Shown here: positions 35,304 to 46,267 of the stretch, piece by piece | Layout of the letters: each line of letters begins with the position of its first letter | Numbering within the stretch: the first letter of the stretch is position 1 | Assembly: GCF_031755915.1 (NCBI RefSeq) | Contig: NC_083385.1 | Span: 10,003,001 to 10,067,000 of the forward strand | Length of the DNA stretch: 64,000 bases | Reading direction: 5' to 3' | Source: Ziziphus jujuba | Taxonomy: Eukaryota; Streptophyta; Magnoliopsida; Rosales; Rhamnaceae | Made by a program: the position numbers and the translations under genes | The notes under the pieces: generated by a model | The model's database searches: none | Seen by the model: only the letters and a program-made list of their open reading frames with translations | Told to the model about the DNA's origin: nothing

Positions 35304-36974
35304 TTTACCTAAATAAAGAAAACAAAGGTACTTGCTTGTAATGCCTATTAAAAAAGTTGTCATGTCACTTATATTTTATCACTGTCAATGAATTTACACA
35401 AAAATGGAGCTTTTTTCTTTTTATTTTTCTGTGCCACCAAACAGCTTTTAAGCACTTTCCCCAACTATGTGAGGGAGTGTATGTATGCCACAATAACAGG
35501 ATGATGTCGGGCCATGTGAGAGCGAGTGGTGGGAATGGCAATGGTGGACTGGTGGTGGGACTAGCGATGCTATTAAATGTTACCTTTAATAAACTATTAC
35601 TTCAGAGCCAATGAGATTCTACCACAACCACAAATTAAAATTCACCAAATCACAAAAATCAGTCAGAGGATTTCACGCCGTCCCACAAATTAATGTAATT
35701 TACCAACCCCCCCTCACTTTTATTCCACCCTGCTCTCCAAAGAGTGGAAAAACAAAAATGTTAAAATAATAATAATAATCATTATAACATGAAAAAAGTT
35801 CTAATTTTCAGAGTTTGACGGGAATTTTTTTGGTGAATAAGAGTTTGACGGGAATTGAAGAAGCAGAACAATGGGAACCAAAATCAGTCTTGAAGCAGTT
35901 TTTCCTTAAAAATAATAAAAATGAACTAAAAAAAAAAAACAGAGTATGAAAATATGAAGAACTTACAGAAGGACGTATATTGTTGTCCTGTTGATCAATT
36001 TGATCCCGTCCATCTCCATAATAATTTCTACGATCAGGGATTTCCACACTACAATCAATGTCTTCAATGACAAGAATGGACCTGTTTGCTGTAGCCAGGA
36101 GCAACTTTCTTAGCTCCGAGTCTCTGTAAATATTTGCAAGCTGCAAATCATATATATCAAACTTAAGGTAATTAGCCATGGCCGCGACCAAACTCGATTT
36201 TCCAGTCCCTGGAGGACCATACAACAAATACCCACGTTTCCAAGCCCTCCCAACTTTTTTATAAAACTCTTTCCTCCTCACAAACCTATTAAGATCCTCC
36301 ATTACTGTATTCTTCAGATCCGGATCCATAGCCAAGGTCTCAAAAGTCGCAGGGTGTTCCAGATTTACAGAAGCCCAATTAACCCCATTACAGCCATGGT
36401 TGTTACTGTTCAGCGTGTACATCTTCAAGTCCCTTTCCTGCTCTTTAATTTCTTTGGCTTTCTCAAGAATATGAGGCACATAAGACTTCAAAACTTTTTC
36501 TTGATATTTCTTGTGAAAGCTGAGCTCAAAAAACCTTTTCTCGGATCTCGGAAAGAAAGGATCATTTGGGTTGTTCTTTTCAGGCTCCGAATAGACCAAC
36601 CTCCATTGAAGCTCAACCCCATCATAGAAATCGACCAATTTCTCACCCTTGTCAAGCCGAATGGTCAAATGCTTTTCCTTCGGACCCATACTGATCTTCA
36701 ATCTTTCAGTGTCGGGACTGATTTTGGTGCAGAGATAAACAGCAGCGGCTTCGTAGACTTGGTTGCGAGTCATGCCGGTGGATTCTTCTATGACGAGTGT
36801 GAGTTTGGGTGTGTGAAACTTGAACAAGTGGCGGAAAGTGGATAAGAGATAGCCACGGATGGGATGGGGTACGAGTTCATTGGCCATGGAACGAAATAGC
36901 ATCATTGAAGCGGCCATGGAAGCATACGCAGAGAACACTGATGATGGGGAGGGAAATTCTTTGGCCGATAACAT
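34563..36974 (-). CDS. BCS1-like/HSR4-type AAA-ATPase, copy C
   Basis: Exons 36974-35967 and 35060-34563, phase 0, donor TCT|GTAAGT, acceptor GAAGCAG; 501 residues, 906-bp intron. It keeps the membrane-anchor segment (SVFSAYASMAASMMLFRSMA), Walker A GPPGTGKSS, Walker B ILVIEDIDC and LDPALLRPGRMD. Exon 1 ends with a family-variable linker rich in Asp, Gln and Asn (GDGRDQIDQQDNN). It is more diverged than A and B are from each other, so it belongs to an older duplication. The C-terminal tail is short and basic. The intron holds a perfect 16-bp duplication around a TTATTCACC-poly(A) micro-insertion at 35,811-35,856. Confidence 0.92.
35811..35856 (-). mobile_element. Micro-retroposon in the copy C intron
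   Basis: A perfect 16-bp repeat GAGTTTGACGGGAATT (35811-35826 and 35841-35856) flanks only TTTTTGGTGAATAA, which on the minus strand is TTATTCACC plus A residues. Confidence 0.6.
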
Positions 36975-37078
36975 GGTGATATGAGTGATGGATTACTGAA
37001 ACTTTGAGAGAAATTTGAGAAAGATTTGGTTTTTTGGATTTGTCAAAGGTTTTGTAAATTGTACATCACCAGTTTATG

Positions 37079-37085
37079 TTATATA
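37079..37085 (-). promoter_or_regulatory. Candidate TATA box of AAA-ATPase copy C
   Basis: TATATAA on the minus strand about 105 bp upstream of the start codon at 36974. Confidence 0.4.
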
Positions 37086-39239
37086 CTGTATAGATGTATA
37101 TTGCTAAGTGAATAAGAGTGAAAGAGTGGAATCTTACTAATTTGTTGCATAGGGAAAAGCTACTTATTGTTTATCCATTAAAGTTACTTACGCATCGAAA
37201 CTCTATACTTTTCATATACTATTTATTTTTACTTTTAAACCAGTAATTAATTAGTTTGTTTTGGGCAATTATTTATTTGTTTGATAGAATATGTAGAAAA
37301 GTTAAAATTCTAACTTAAGCCTTAATGCGCAAGCAATTGGTGGGCCATTGCGGGAAAAGAGGTCAATGACTTTTACAAGAGGTCTAAAATGAAGGTTACT
37401 TCTCTTTTCCAACGCCAAATACATATCCACGTTAGCCCAAACACAGAGATTCTCTTATGTAGAAAAATAAAGGTTTTAACGCACACAGAGATTCTCATAC
37501 ATGTAGAAAAATAAAGGTTTTAGTGCATTTTTATTGAGGAACATAATTTGTTTCTTTTAATTTTTTGGGTAAGTAGCCCTCCAAGGACTAAAAAAATAAA
37601 ACGAGGACGAAATGCAGGCTTATTCCCCAAAACTGGGATTTGATTCAATTATTCACCTAAAAAAAAAAAAAATGTAAAAAGAATTTGATTCAATTTGATG
37701 GCCATGCAAATTCATGTACTTCTTTTTGGTTGATGTACATGCATCTACTTGAGAAAGCGACTAGAGGACAGAGGCCATTGGGTTGGTTCTGAAAGGCATA
37801 CACGATCACCGATTTAGTCGTATTAAATATTAGTCCATGTGTAATTGTCCATTGAAAACCCACGCCAAGGTAGGCAGTTGTCTCATATTTTGTAAAAGAG
37901 TCTCTATCTTCTATGCAAATTTGCAATCCCACACAAGAAGCTGAAACATGGGAATTGGGAAACTTCAAAAGAGAAAAAAGGAATCCAAACCTTATTCAAG
38001 TTACAAGTTTGGAGTAGTTTAATTAAACCAACTACGCTTTCTTCCAGTTCATTTTTATCATGACTAGGTATTAGACAAATTATCTTTAGTATCTTTATGT
38101 GATTTTGGAGTTTCTTCAATTATTATTCTCCCCCCTCCCTTTTCTTGGTTGTTCAAGCAAATCGGAGATGATCCTTTTTAGCACTTTTCACAAATTGAGA
38201 TCTTGCTAAGCCTTTTCATCTTTGTTTATAACATTGCATTTGCCTCTTTTTACTGTCTATATCAAAAAAATATATCATAAAGAAAACTGCATCACATAGT
38301 TAGAAAAGTGGTCCATGGCACACGAACTTTCGGCGTGGGAGAGGAAAAGCTTTATACAACAACTCTTCTCGCCTGGCCTATAACATTCGCTATCATTGAA
38401 TCGGTGAATTAGACCAGAAACAGAGATGTGTTGAAATACACTTTTGTTTTGTTTTGAGAGGCAGTGAAAGGGTGACACACAATCTGTCCCTTTCCGATAT
38501 TGATTGCTGACTTACCAAAACATTTATAATCCAAGGACTTTAATTCACCACTGCTTTGAATAAACAATGCTAGATTCTTGGGTATCTTATAAAACTGTTG
38601 GACATTTTATTTAAATGTTAGTGTGTACGAGAGGTTATAATTAGCCAGAAAATGTGTTCGGTACATTTTTCAGTTCATTGAAACAGAATATCTTATTAAA
38701 AAAAATAAAATAAAATAAAAGAAATGCCAAAAGAATGACCAACTGAAGAGATCGAGCAACATCTTTAAATTACAGAGGTCGAAAGTTGTCGTATGGCGCT
38801 GCAGGGTCTAGCAGAATTCCTAAAAGTGACGAAGGGAAAGGAAATTTAGTGGCAAACAAAACATAGAAACCAGTAAGAGCGAAGACCATTATTGTCCCTC
38901 TAATTTTTCAAAAGCCAGTAAGATTCTCATCAACACCATAAAAAAACTAGTTTAGCTTCTATATTTTAATGAAAATGTGGACCATGCTTGCTCCTCTTAT
39001 TTATTTATTTATTTATTTTTTATAGTTAATGCCTATCCATATTGAATTGAATTAGCCAAAACCTTAAACAAAAAGCGTAATTAATATTTATTTTTAAAGC
39101 ACAATAGTAAGTGCTCCTTTTATCTACTGCAAGATTCCATTTTGCACCCAAAGCAAACACGCCCACTACAATATGGGTCACTTAACCGTACATCAATAGG
39201 AAGAATTAATTGAAATAAAGTACACTCAGCTCCCATGTG
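37086..39239. other. Intergenic between AAA-ATPase copies C and D
   Basis: No gene supported; the short frames have no protein-like features. It contains a 33-bp near-repeat at about 37,440-37,520 (ACACAGAGATTCTC...AATAAAGGTTTTA) and the micro-insertion at 37,638-37,695. Confidence 0.5.
37638..37695 (+). mobile_element. Micro-retroposon: ATTCACCT-poly(A) flanked by 13-bp duplication
   Basis: ATTTGATTCAATT at 37638-37650 and 37683-37695 flank a 32-bp insert that begins ATTCACCT and continues as a long A run. It shares its tail with the insertions at 27,670, 35,827 and 45,600. Confidence 0.6.
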
Positions 39240-42133
39240 TCACTTTTTGTCGTCGTTATCCACTTCCTTAACTTTTTCATCGGAATTAGTTTTACCATCT
39301 TTAGCTTCTAATTTTTTATCCGCTTCCTGTTCTTTTTTAGCATTGGCTTCCTCCTTTTCTTTCTTCTTCGTTTTCATGAATTCAATTAGACCCTGAACAG
39401 CCTCGTCGGGGGTGTGGGTTTTGATGAGTTGCTCGGCCACTTCAGCCGGAGTGACTTGTGTGATTTGAAGTTGTTGCTCAATCTCTTCGAACAGCATGTG
39501 ATTCTCGATGCCAAGGTAATTGGATGCTAGGAGTTTAAAGCCACAAGGGGTGCAATAGGACATATGAACATGAACATCCATCCGACCAGGGCGTAACAAG
39601 GCCGGATCGAGCTTCTCTTTGTGGTTGGTAGTGAACACTATGATCCGCTCGTCACCACAGCTCGACCATAGCCCATCGATGAAATTTAGCATGCCTGACA
39701 ATGTGACCTGTTATAGTGCAAATAATCCTCGTTAGGAGCACAATATTGTTAATTATACACATAACAAAATTTTATGCTACATATGTATGTCCCATGTGAC
39801 AGAAGATTGTAATTTTTTCTTTTGGTGAATATGTGAAGAAAGATTTCAAAGTGGGCATGGAGATGAGAAATTGGACAGGCACATGTGGCAGATACTTATT
39901 GATCCCAAACGACGTGGGAGTGTCAGACCCACCTGACCATTGAATCAATGCCACGGTTTTGGCAAAGACCTACTGATCCTATAAATAACCACGGGAATCA
40001 AATGCCATGGTTTTGGCAGAGTCCTTGTTTTACCATTTACCAACAACAAAGATGACGCGGTTTCTTAGACGTGTCCTAATATAGGCAAGCTGACCGAGAA
40101 ATATGCAGATTGGGAATCCCAAGCTGAGTACGAACTGTATTTAAAATGTTATGGATTCTCGTACATAATGGATCGTCTGAAAGCAGGGAGATTTTCGTAA
40201 ATGTCCCTTTTTAAAAATTTTTTACATTTTAAAAAAAAAAAATTGTGTCTCTATTTACACATGAATAAATGGTGATCTCCTAGGTGCACATGTAAAAGTT
40301 TTCGTTACTAGTAAGTATTTATCATGCCAAAACCAACTTGAATTGTTATTATTATTTTTTTCTTAAAATATAAACCAAAAGTACAAAGAAACAGAAACCT
40401 AGCCAGAGTGAAAAGCACAACAAAAAGAATTGACATAATTAAAAGGTAAAAGATACACCTCTAGCCTTATCCACCCACTGGAGTACTCTTAGACTATGGA
40501 GTTTGAATAAGACTCGTATTCAAATTCTATTGGATTATGAAGAGAAAAATTAAATTTTAAAAGTAGTCCCCAGAGCATCAAGTATGTGACTTGTCTGGGC
40601 TTAACTAGTATGAGAGCCCAATAATGTGGCCCAAGAAGCTTTGGCCCGTCAACATCCGAAGCTTGCAGGAAATCGAAATGCATTGCCTTTTGTTTGTATT
40701 TTCCTAGATAGTCTTTTTTATTTTTTAGTTTTTTTAGGCGAATCCTTAGATAGTCTTCCAATAAAGTCATCACCAAATGATTTTTTTATTTTATAAAAAA
40801 TTTGAACCAGTAGAGAAGTTGAATCTGAATCCTACTTTGTCTGCAAGTTTTCACTTATTAAGTCATATTTTCCACATTATTCTAATTACATACATTATCT
40901 TATGTCTTATCTTTTTATTTAATTTATCTCAGCTAAGAATCAAGCATGTGGTGCTTGTATGTGCATGTATAATTTTATTCAGTAATTATTACGAGGTTCA
41001 TATACATAAAATAATAATAATAATAAAAATAAAGAAACGAACATATATACCCAATAAATTAAAAAGAAAAATTCAAAAGAAATGAGGAACGAATACATCC
41101 TAATTACCTTTTTATCTTCGGAATTATGAACGTTAGAAGGTCCTGATTCGTGATTTACACGGTCTTGGAATTCAACGGTACAGTCAATATCCTCCACAAC
41201 CAGTATTGACCTGTTGGCCATCGCGATAAGCAATCTTCGAAGCTCCGAATTGCTACGAATCTCCGTAAGCTCCAAGTCATAGATATCGAAATTCAAATAG
41301 TTAGCCATGGCAGCGATCAAGCTCGATTTCCCAGTACCCGGTGGGCCATAAAGCAAATACCCTCTTTTCCAAGCCTTCCCAATTTTCCTGTAGTACTCTT
41401 TCCTCCTCAAGAACCTCTCAAGGTCGCCAAGAATGAAGTCCTTGATCTCCGAGTCCAAAGCCAGAGTTTCGAAATTGGCCGGGTGGTCAAGATTCGTGGG
41501 AATCCAAGCATCGGCTAAGTTGCAGTAGAGATTCTCGTACTCCACCGTGAAGATCTTTATGGTTTTCTTTTCTTGCTTGATGGACTTGTACTCTTCCAAA
41601 ATGTGAGGCAAATAAGTGTTCAGAACCAAGTCTCTGTTTTTTTTGTGGAAACTGAGCTCCAATGACCGGACTTCTGATCGCAACGTTGAATTCAGATCGC
41701 GAGGATTGTAAAAATTTTTGGTTTCGACTTGCCTCGTGACCAATACCCAGTTGAATTTGACGCCGTTAAAGACGTCGGTGATCTCCTCGTTGCTTTCCAT
41801 GGTGATGATGAAGCTTTTTTCGTTTTCGGGCTTGCTCACTTTGAGTCTGTGCGTGGAGGGTGAGACTTTGCTGCCCAAGTAAGTCTCTGCGGCTTCGTAG
41901 ATTTGGTTGTTGACTAGACCGTCGAACTCTTCGATGACCATGGTTAATTGGGATGAGAAGCGGTTGAAGAAATTTCTAATGCCGGAGAAGAGAAAGTCAT
42001 GGAACTCATGGGGGAGCAAATCTTGAGCGACAGAGCGAGCCACCATTACAGTGGTGGCTATTGAAGCTGCTGTTGCAAGAATTGTCTTGGCCATGGCCAG
42101 TTTGTTATCGGGAGACGAAGAAGACGAAGCCAT
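39240..42133 (-). CDS. BCS1-like/HSR4-type AAA-ATPase, copy D (most diverged)
   Basis: Exons 42133-41108 and 39707-39240, phase 0, donor AAG|GTAATT, acceptor TAACAG; 497 residues, 1400-bp intron. I chose ATG 42133 (MASSSSSPDNKLAMAKT); the upstream frame to 42292 is lysine-rich low-complexity sequence and looks like leader. The intron position and phase match the other copies. Walker A GPPGTGKSS, Walker B ILVVEDIDC and LDPALLRPGRMD are intact. Compared with A-C the N-terminus differs (AKTILATAASIATTVMVARS) and exon 2 opens VTLSGMLNFIDG. The tail is highly charged (KKKEKEEANAKKEQ). It is the farthest member from ZAR1 and probably the oldest split in the array. Confidence 0.92.
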
Positions 42134-42194
42134 TTGATGGTTTTGGATTGTTTTGACTTCTGAATGAATGTGGGTTTCGATCTCCAAATGTGTA

Positions 42195-42202
42195 TATTTA
42201 TA
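42195..42202 (-). promoter_or_regulatory. Candidate TATA box of AAA-ATPase copy D
   Basis: TATAAATA on the minus strand about 62 bp upstream of the ATG at 42133; it supports that start, since an ATG at 42292 would lie upstream of the TATA box. Confidence 0.5.
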
Positions 42203-42521
42203 CATGCATTTTCCTCCTACATTTTTGTTTTTGTTTTGTTTTTTTTGTTTTTTTGTTTTTTTTTGCTTGAAGCATTTTCCTCCTACTTTCACTAGATTGT
42301 ATATTGGGTTTTTTTAAGTTTATGGAAAAAAAAAATAGTAATTGATTTATTAATGAAAAAATTAATTAATTTTCTCAAATTAATTCTAAACATTTAGTAG
42401 TTAATTTAGAAATTAAATTAATAAGAAACAAATTATAAATCTAGAATTCAATGTCAGATCTTTTTTAAATTTGAAGGGAACGGGCAGTTTCAATCAAAGT
42501 GCGTATTTTAAAACGACATTA

Positions 42522-42571
42522 ACACACACACACACACACACACATATTTTTTTTCTTTTTTTTTTTTTGGC

Positions 42572-42611
<40 letters not shown>
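42522..42611. repeat. (AC)n microsatellite split by a poly(T) insert, then (AT)n
   Basis: About eleven AC repeats, then a T-rich 25-bp segment ending GGC, then about eleven CA repeats and (TA)n. The split may be another poly(A)-tail insertion, but the repeat flanks make that unprovable. Confidence 0.85.
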
Positions 42612-44174
42612 AGTATGTAATGAAAAAAAAAGTAACTTATTTATATGTATAAATGTAGAATAAAAATGCAGTAAAATTTGGGCTGAATAGAAAATTCAAC
42701 CGAAAGTATTGCCTGTGAGCTTAGAGAATCATTCTTGGATAGAAAATTCAACCAACAGTATGCTCTGTGATCCTAGAGAACCATCCCCGAAGGTTCTTCT
42801 AATAGATTTCATGAGAGCGTCCGAGAAAAAACTGAATGGTTTAGTGAATTGTCAAAATACCAAATCTTTGATAATTTAATGTATGGACACGGACTAGTAC
42901 TGCCATTTACTCAATGGAAAATACATTGGATCAAAACCCATAAATTGTCATTCTAAAAGCAGATTTGCCAAATCTGCAGAATAACTATTTCTGACAAAAT
43001 AGACAGAATAAAAATAGTTATTCATAAAAAAAAAAAAACAAAAAACAAAAAATTATTTTTATTTATATGTTCAATACAAATATTTAAGTAAAAATAAGTT
43101 TTAGTTTCAAAAATTTTTAAATTTGATAAAAAAATAATTGATTTTTTTATATACTTTTACTATATAATAATTCAATTACACATAAATTTATCAAGATATA
43201 ATAAATATATTTTTGAATTTTATTTGGATTAAAATGCATATGTTAAATATATTTTTGAAGTTATTTAAATTAAAATGCATGAATAACAATTCTAAGCTTT
43301 AAAAACAGTTATTCCTTCAAGCTCCGTTCAATAAAAATAACTATTTCAAATGGATATTCAATATGTGGAATAAATGTAGGAATAAAATAGCTATTTTATA
43401 TAATTGATTATTATAATGTTTGATACATTTTAAATTTTAGTAATATTTATTTATAGAAATATTATTTTTTTATTTTAAAAAATAGTTATTCATTTTAAAA
43501 AGTTTAGAATTGTTATTTTTTCATTTGAAAGATAAATATTTTTACTATATTTAAATCAAATTAATTACACTAAATTTAAAATGCATATTTAGTTAAGTTT
43601 TACCAAATTTGATATTTTGAGAAAAAAATCTTTATAAAGACAATGCATTGAACTTAATTCAAGATAACAACCAAACATACATATAAGAATATCTAATTAA
43701 CTATTTCTTTTCTTCTTTTTAATTATTATAAATAAACATTCTTATTTTATGACAAACAACTATTCTATCTACCAAGTGAGATCTAAAATTTAGAAACTCA
43801 CCGTATTCAAAAAAGACTAAATTTATAGAATAATTATTTTATTTTTATATTTATTCTATAAATCAAACATGACTTAAATATTGAAAATCAGTAAAAACCT
43901 GCTTGATTAATTAAATGAAATCAAATGAAGTAGTAATTTAGATGAAACAATAGATGAAATAATAACAAAATGATATAAAAAGCTATAATTTAAATATGAT
44001 TGGAACTATTAAATGTAGGGTCAAAATCTAGACCAATTAGGATCAGAACTATCGAAATGAGGCATATAATTAAATTAATGAAGCAACGTTACTATTGTAA
44101 TTTGTGGGTTGAGGGTGAGAGTTGGAGATTTCCCTGCATCGTCAATGGTTGTTCCAATCAGATATTATTTTCCT
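42612..44174. other. AT-rich intergenic DNA
   Basis: No gene, very AT-rich. A near-repeat GATAGAAAATTCAACC occurs at about 42,688 and 42,737. Nothing else is supported. Confidence 0.5.
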
Positions 44175-44487
44175 ATCAACATTCACTAATTTTTTTTTTT
44201 TTTTTGATAAATACAAAAAAAACCTCCTAGTAAGCATCATCAATCTAGACTTTAGGAATCGACGGATCATTAGCAGTTTGCATCTTGCTAATTCTATAGG
44301 AGTCCGCAAACTACCAAATCCACAATTCTTATCGATTTTTTCTACAGTGATATATACATATAGGATCCACACCACTGCTTAAATGGAATTTATCAGAAAT
44401 CAAACCAACAATTTCTGCAAATAAATGCCATAAATCGGTAGCTTTCTTCCGTTTGATCCACCCCTTGGGTGTTATCAACATTCACTG
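44175..44487 (-). mobile_element. Retroposon-like insertion with 14-bp target duplication
   Basis: TATCAACATTCACT occurs at about 44,175-44,188 and 44,473-44,486. Between them lies about 285 bp whose left end is a 16-base poly(T) (44,190-44,206), that is a minus-strand element with a poly(A) tail. It is probably a SINE or a 5'-truncated LINE; no tRNA-type A and B boxes are clear and the short frames inside are not convincing. Confidence 0.6.
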
Positions 44488-44976
44488 ATGGTTAATCAAA
44501 CTTGGACTTTGTTCAAAAATAAATAAACAATAAACTTGGACGTCATTTCACAAGTCTTTTTCTCTTTCTTTGGTCTTTCTACGCCCTTCATTGATAGTAA
44601 AAATTAATGTGGTCAACCGACTAACGTGTTTAGGGTGTGTTCGGTAGACCTAGACAAAGTGGAACAGGAGAATAAATAAAAAATAGTCCAAAATTCACCG
44701 GATAAGCCGTCCCATTTGAAGGCATAGGCTTAACTTTAAACAGGTTCAATTTGGGATTAGCATCCAGCATTCAAAAAATACAAGCTGAAATAGTCCTCTC
44801 TCTCTCTCTCTCTCTCTCACGCTTAAATCCTAAACCCATCTCCACAACTTCTCATCTTTCTTCACTCCAAACTTTCTCATCTCTTATTCCAAAACTTCAC
44901 AATGGCCCTTAAACTATCATTATTGGAAGTGGTATATAGTGGAATGAAAGTCAACATAGGCCACTAAAGCAAAATG

Positions 44977-45113
44977 ACTCCTAGCTTTTTTTTTTTCGGC
45001 CATGCCCCCAGGCACCCCCTTCCCCCCAGACGCCAACCCAGCTCTCCAGCCATGGGCCATGATGCTCTGCGAACCGAGCCACCATTCGAGTTTCAAAAAA
45101 TAACTCCTAGCTT
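44977..45113 (-). mobile_element. Short GC-rich SINE-like insertion with 11-bp target duplication
   Basis: ACTCCTAGCTT flanks the insert at 44,977-44,987 and 45,103-45,113. The insert is about 115 bp, begins on the plus strand with poly(T) then CGGCCATGCCCCCAGGCACC, and is far more GC-rich than its surroundings. This is the mark of a minus-strand poly(A)-tailed retroposon, probably 5'-truncated. Confidence 0.6.
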
Positions 45114-45585
45114 ATTTACCCAAAAAATAATAATAATAATAAATAAATAAATATATAACTCCTGGCTTGTTTATGATTTGCTATCAAAATTATAGATAAA
45201 ATAATAAATGCAGGACAACCGCTGTTAAAATTAATTATCTTGAACAATATTGTACTCCTTTAATTACTAAACCATTAATAGTCAAAATGAATTGAAGTCA
45301 CCATTTGAAAAGGATATAAATGCGAAGAAAAGCCTATGAAATTAATAAGTAGGACCACATGATATTGCTTATTTTTCCGCCGTGCCATTCAAGTAATTTT
45401 GACTTGGTTCCCAAGAAAATAAAAATAAAAATTTTCTTGGTCTTTTTTAGTTTATACTTGTCTAACTAGTATGACCACACAAAAAAAAGAAAAAAAAGTC
45501 TCTTAAACTGGAAGGTGCTGCCAGCTGCTTGTTTTTCGCTCTTTAAATTCCCAAGAGTCGGCTACTTTTTGACCTTCTTTTGCAG

Positions 45586-45625
45586 GTTGGCCTGAATTTT
45601 TTTGGTAATAAGTTGGCCTGAATTT
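45586..45625 (-). mobile_element. Micro-retroposon: TTATTACC-poly(A) flanked by 14-bp duplication
   Basis: GTTGGCCTGAATTT at 45586-45599 and 45612-45625 flanks only TTTTGGTAATAA, the same tail type as the insertion at 35,811-35,856. Confidence 0.55.
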
Positions 45626-46218
45626 CTTAGTGATTGCTTGTGTATAATCGAGATAAATATTGTAACTAAAGAACGATTCAAGGATTCACTGGATTATGCT
45701 ATTTTTGTGAAAACAAAGAAATAAAAAAATAAAAGGCTTTTGAAGAGCTTTAATTTCTGCCGTCTATAAATGCACTGTAAGGTAAATTAAGCCACAATTT
45801 TGAGCTCTTAATTAAATAAATAAATAAAACTGAAACCGTCAATTTTACAAATTAAGAACTTATATTACTTCTTTCTATCTTAAATCTTGTTTGACTAATA
45901 ATATAATCTCACCCCATTTTAAAAACTATAGCAAGAAAAAAAAAAATAAATGTTAAACATTTTCAATAATAAATATCAATGGCAATGCTAAATAGTTTTA
46001 ATATTGATATTCCAAAACAAATGACAAAAAATAGTTATACCAAATTTTACGGTGATAAGTCAATTTTTAAATTACTAGTTATTCATCAAATACAAAATAA
46101 TATTAATAAATTCAATAAAGGATATGGGGCTACAAACTTTATAACATGCAAAAATTTTGCTATATCTCAAAATTGACATATGCCCCAATAAAATGCCATT
46201 GGATGCTCAAAAGGTGTT

Positions 46219-46267
<49 letters not shown>

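Noticed and set aside
42134..42292. Upstream extension of AAA-ATPase D to an ATG at 42292
   Set aside because: Lysine-rich low-complexity translation, and it would start upstream of the likely TATA box at 42195.
42544..42571. Poly(T) insert splitting an (AC)n microsatellite as a further micro-retroposon
   Set aside because: The flanking repeats are microsatellite, so a target duplication cannot be told from repeat expansion.
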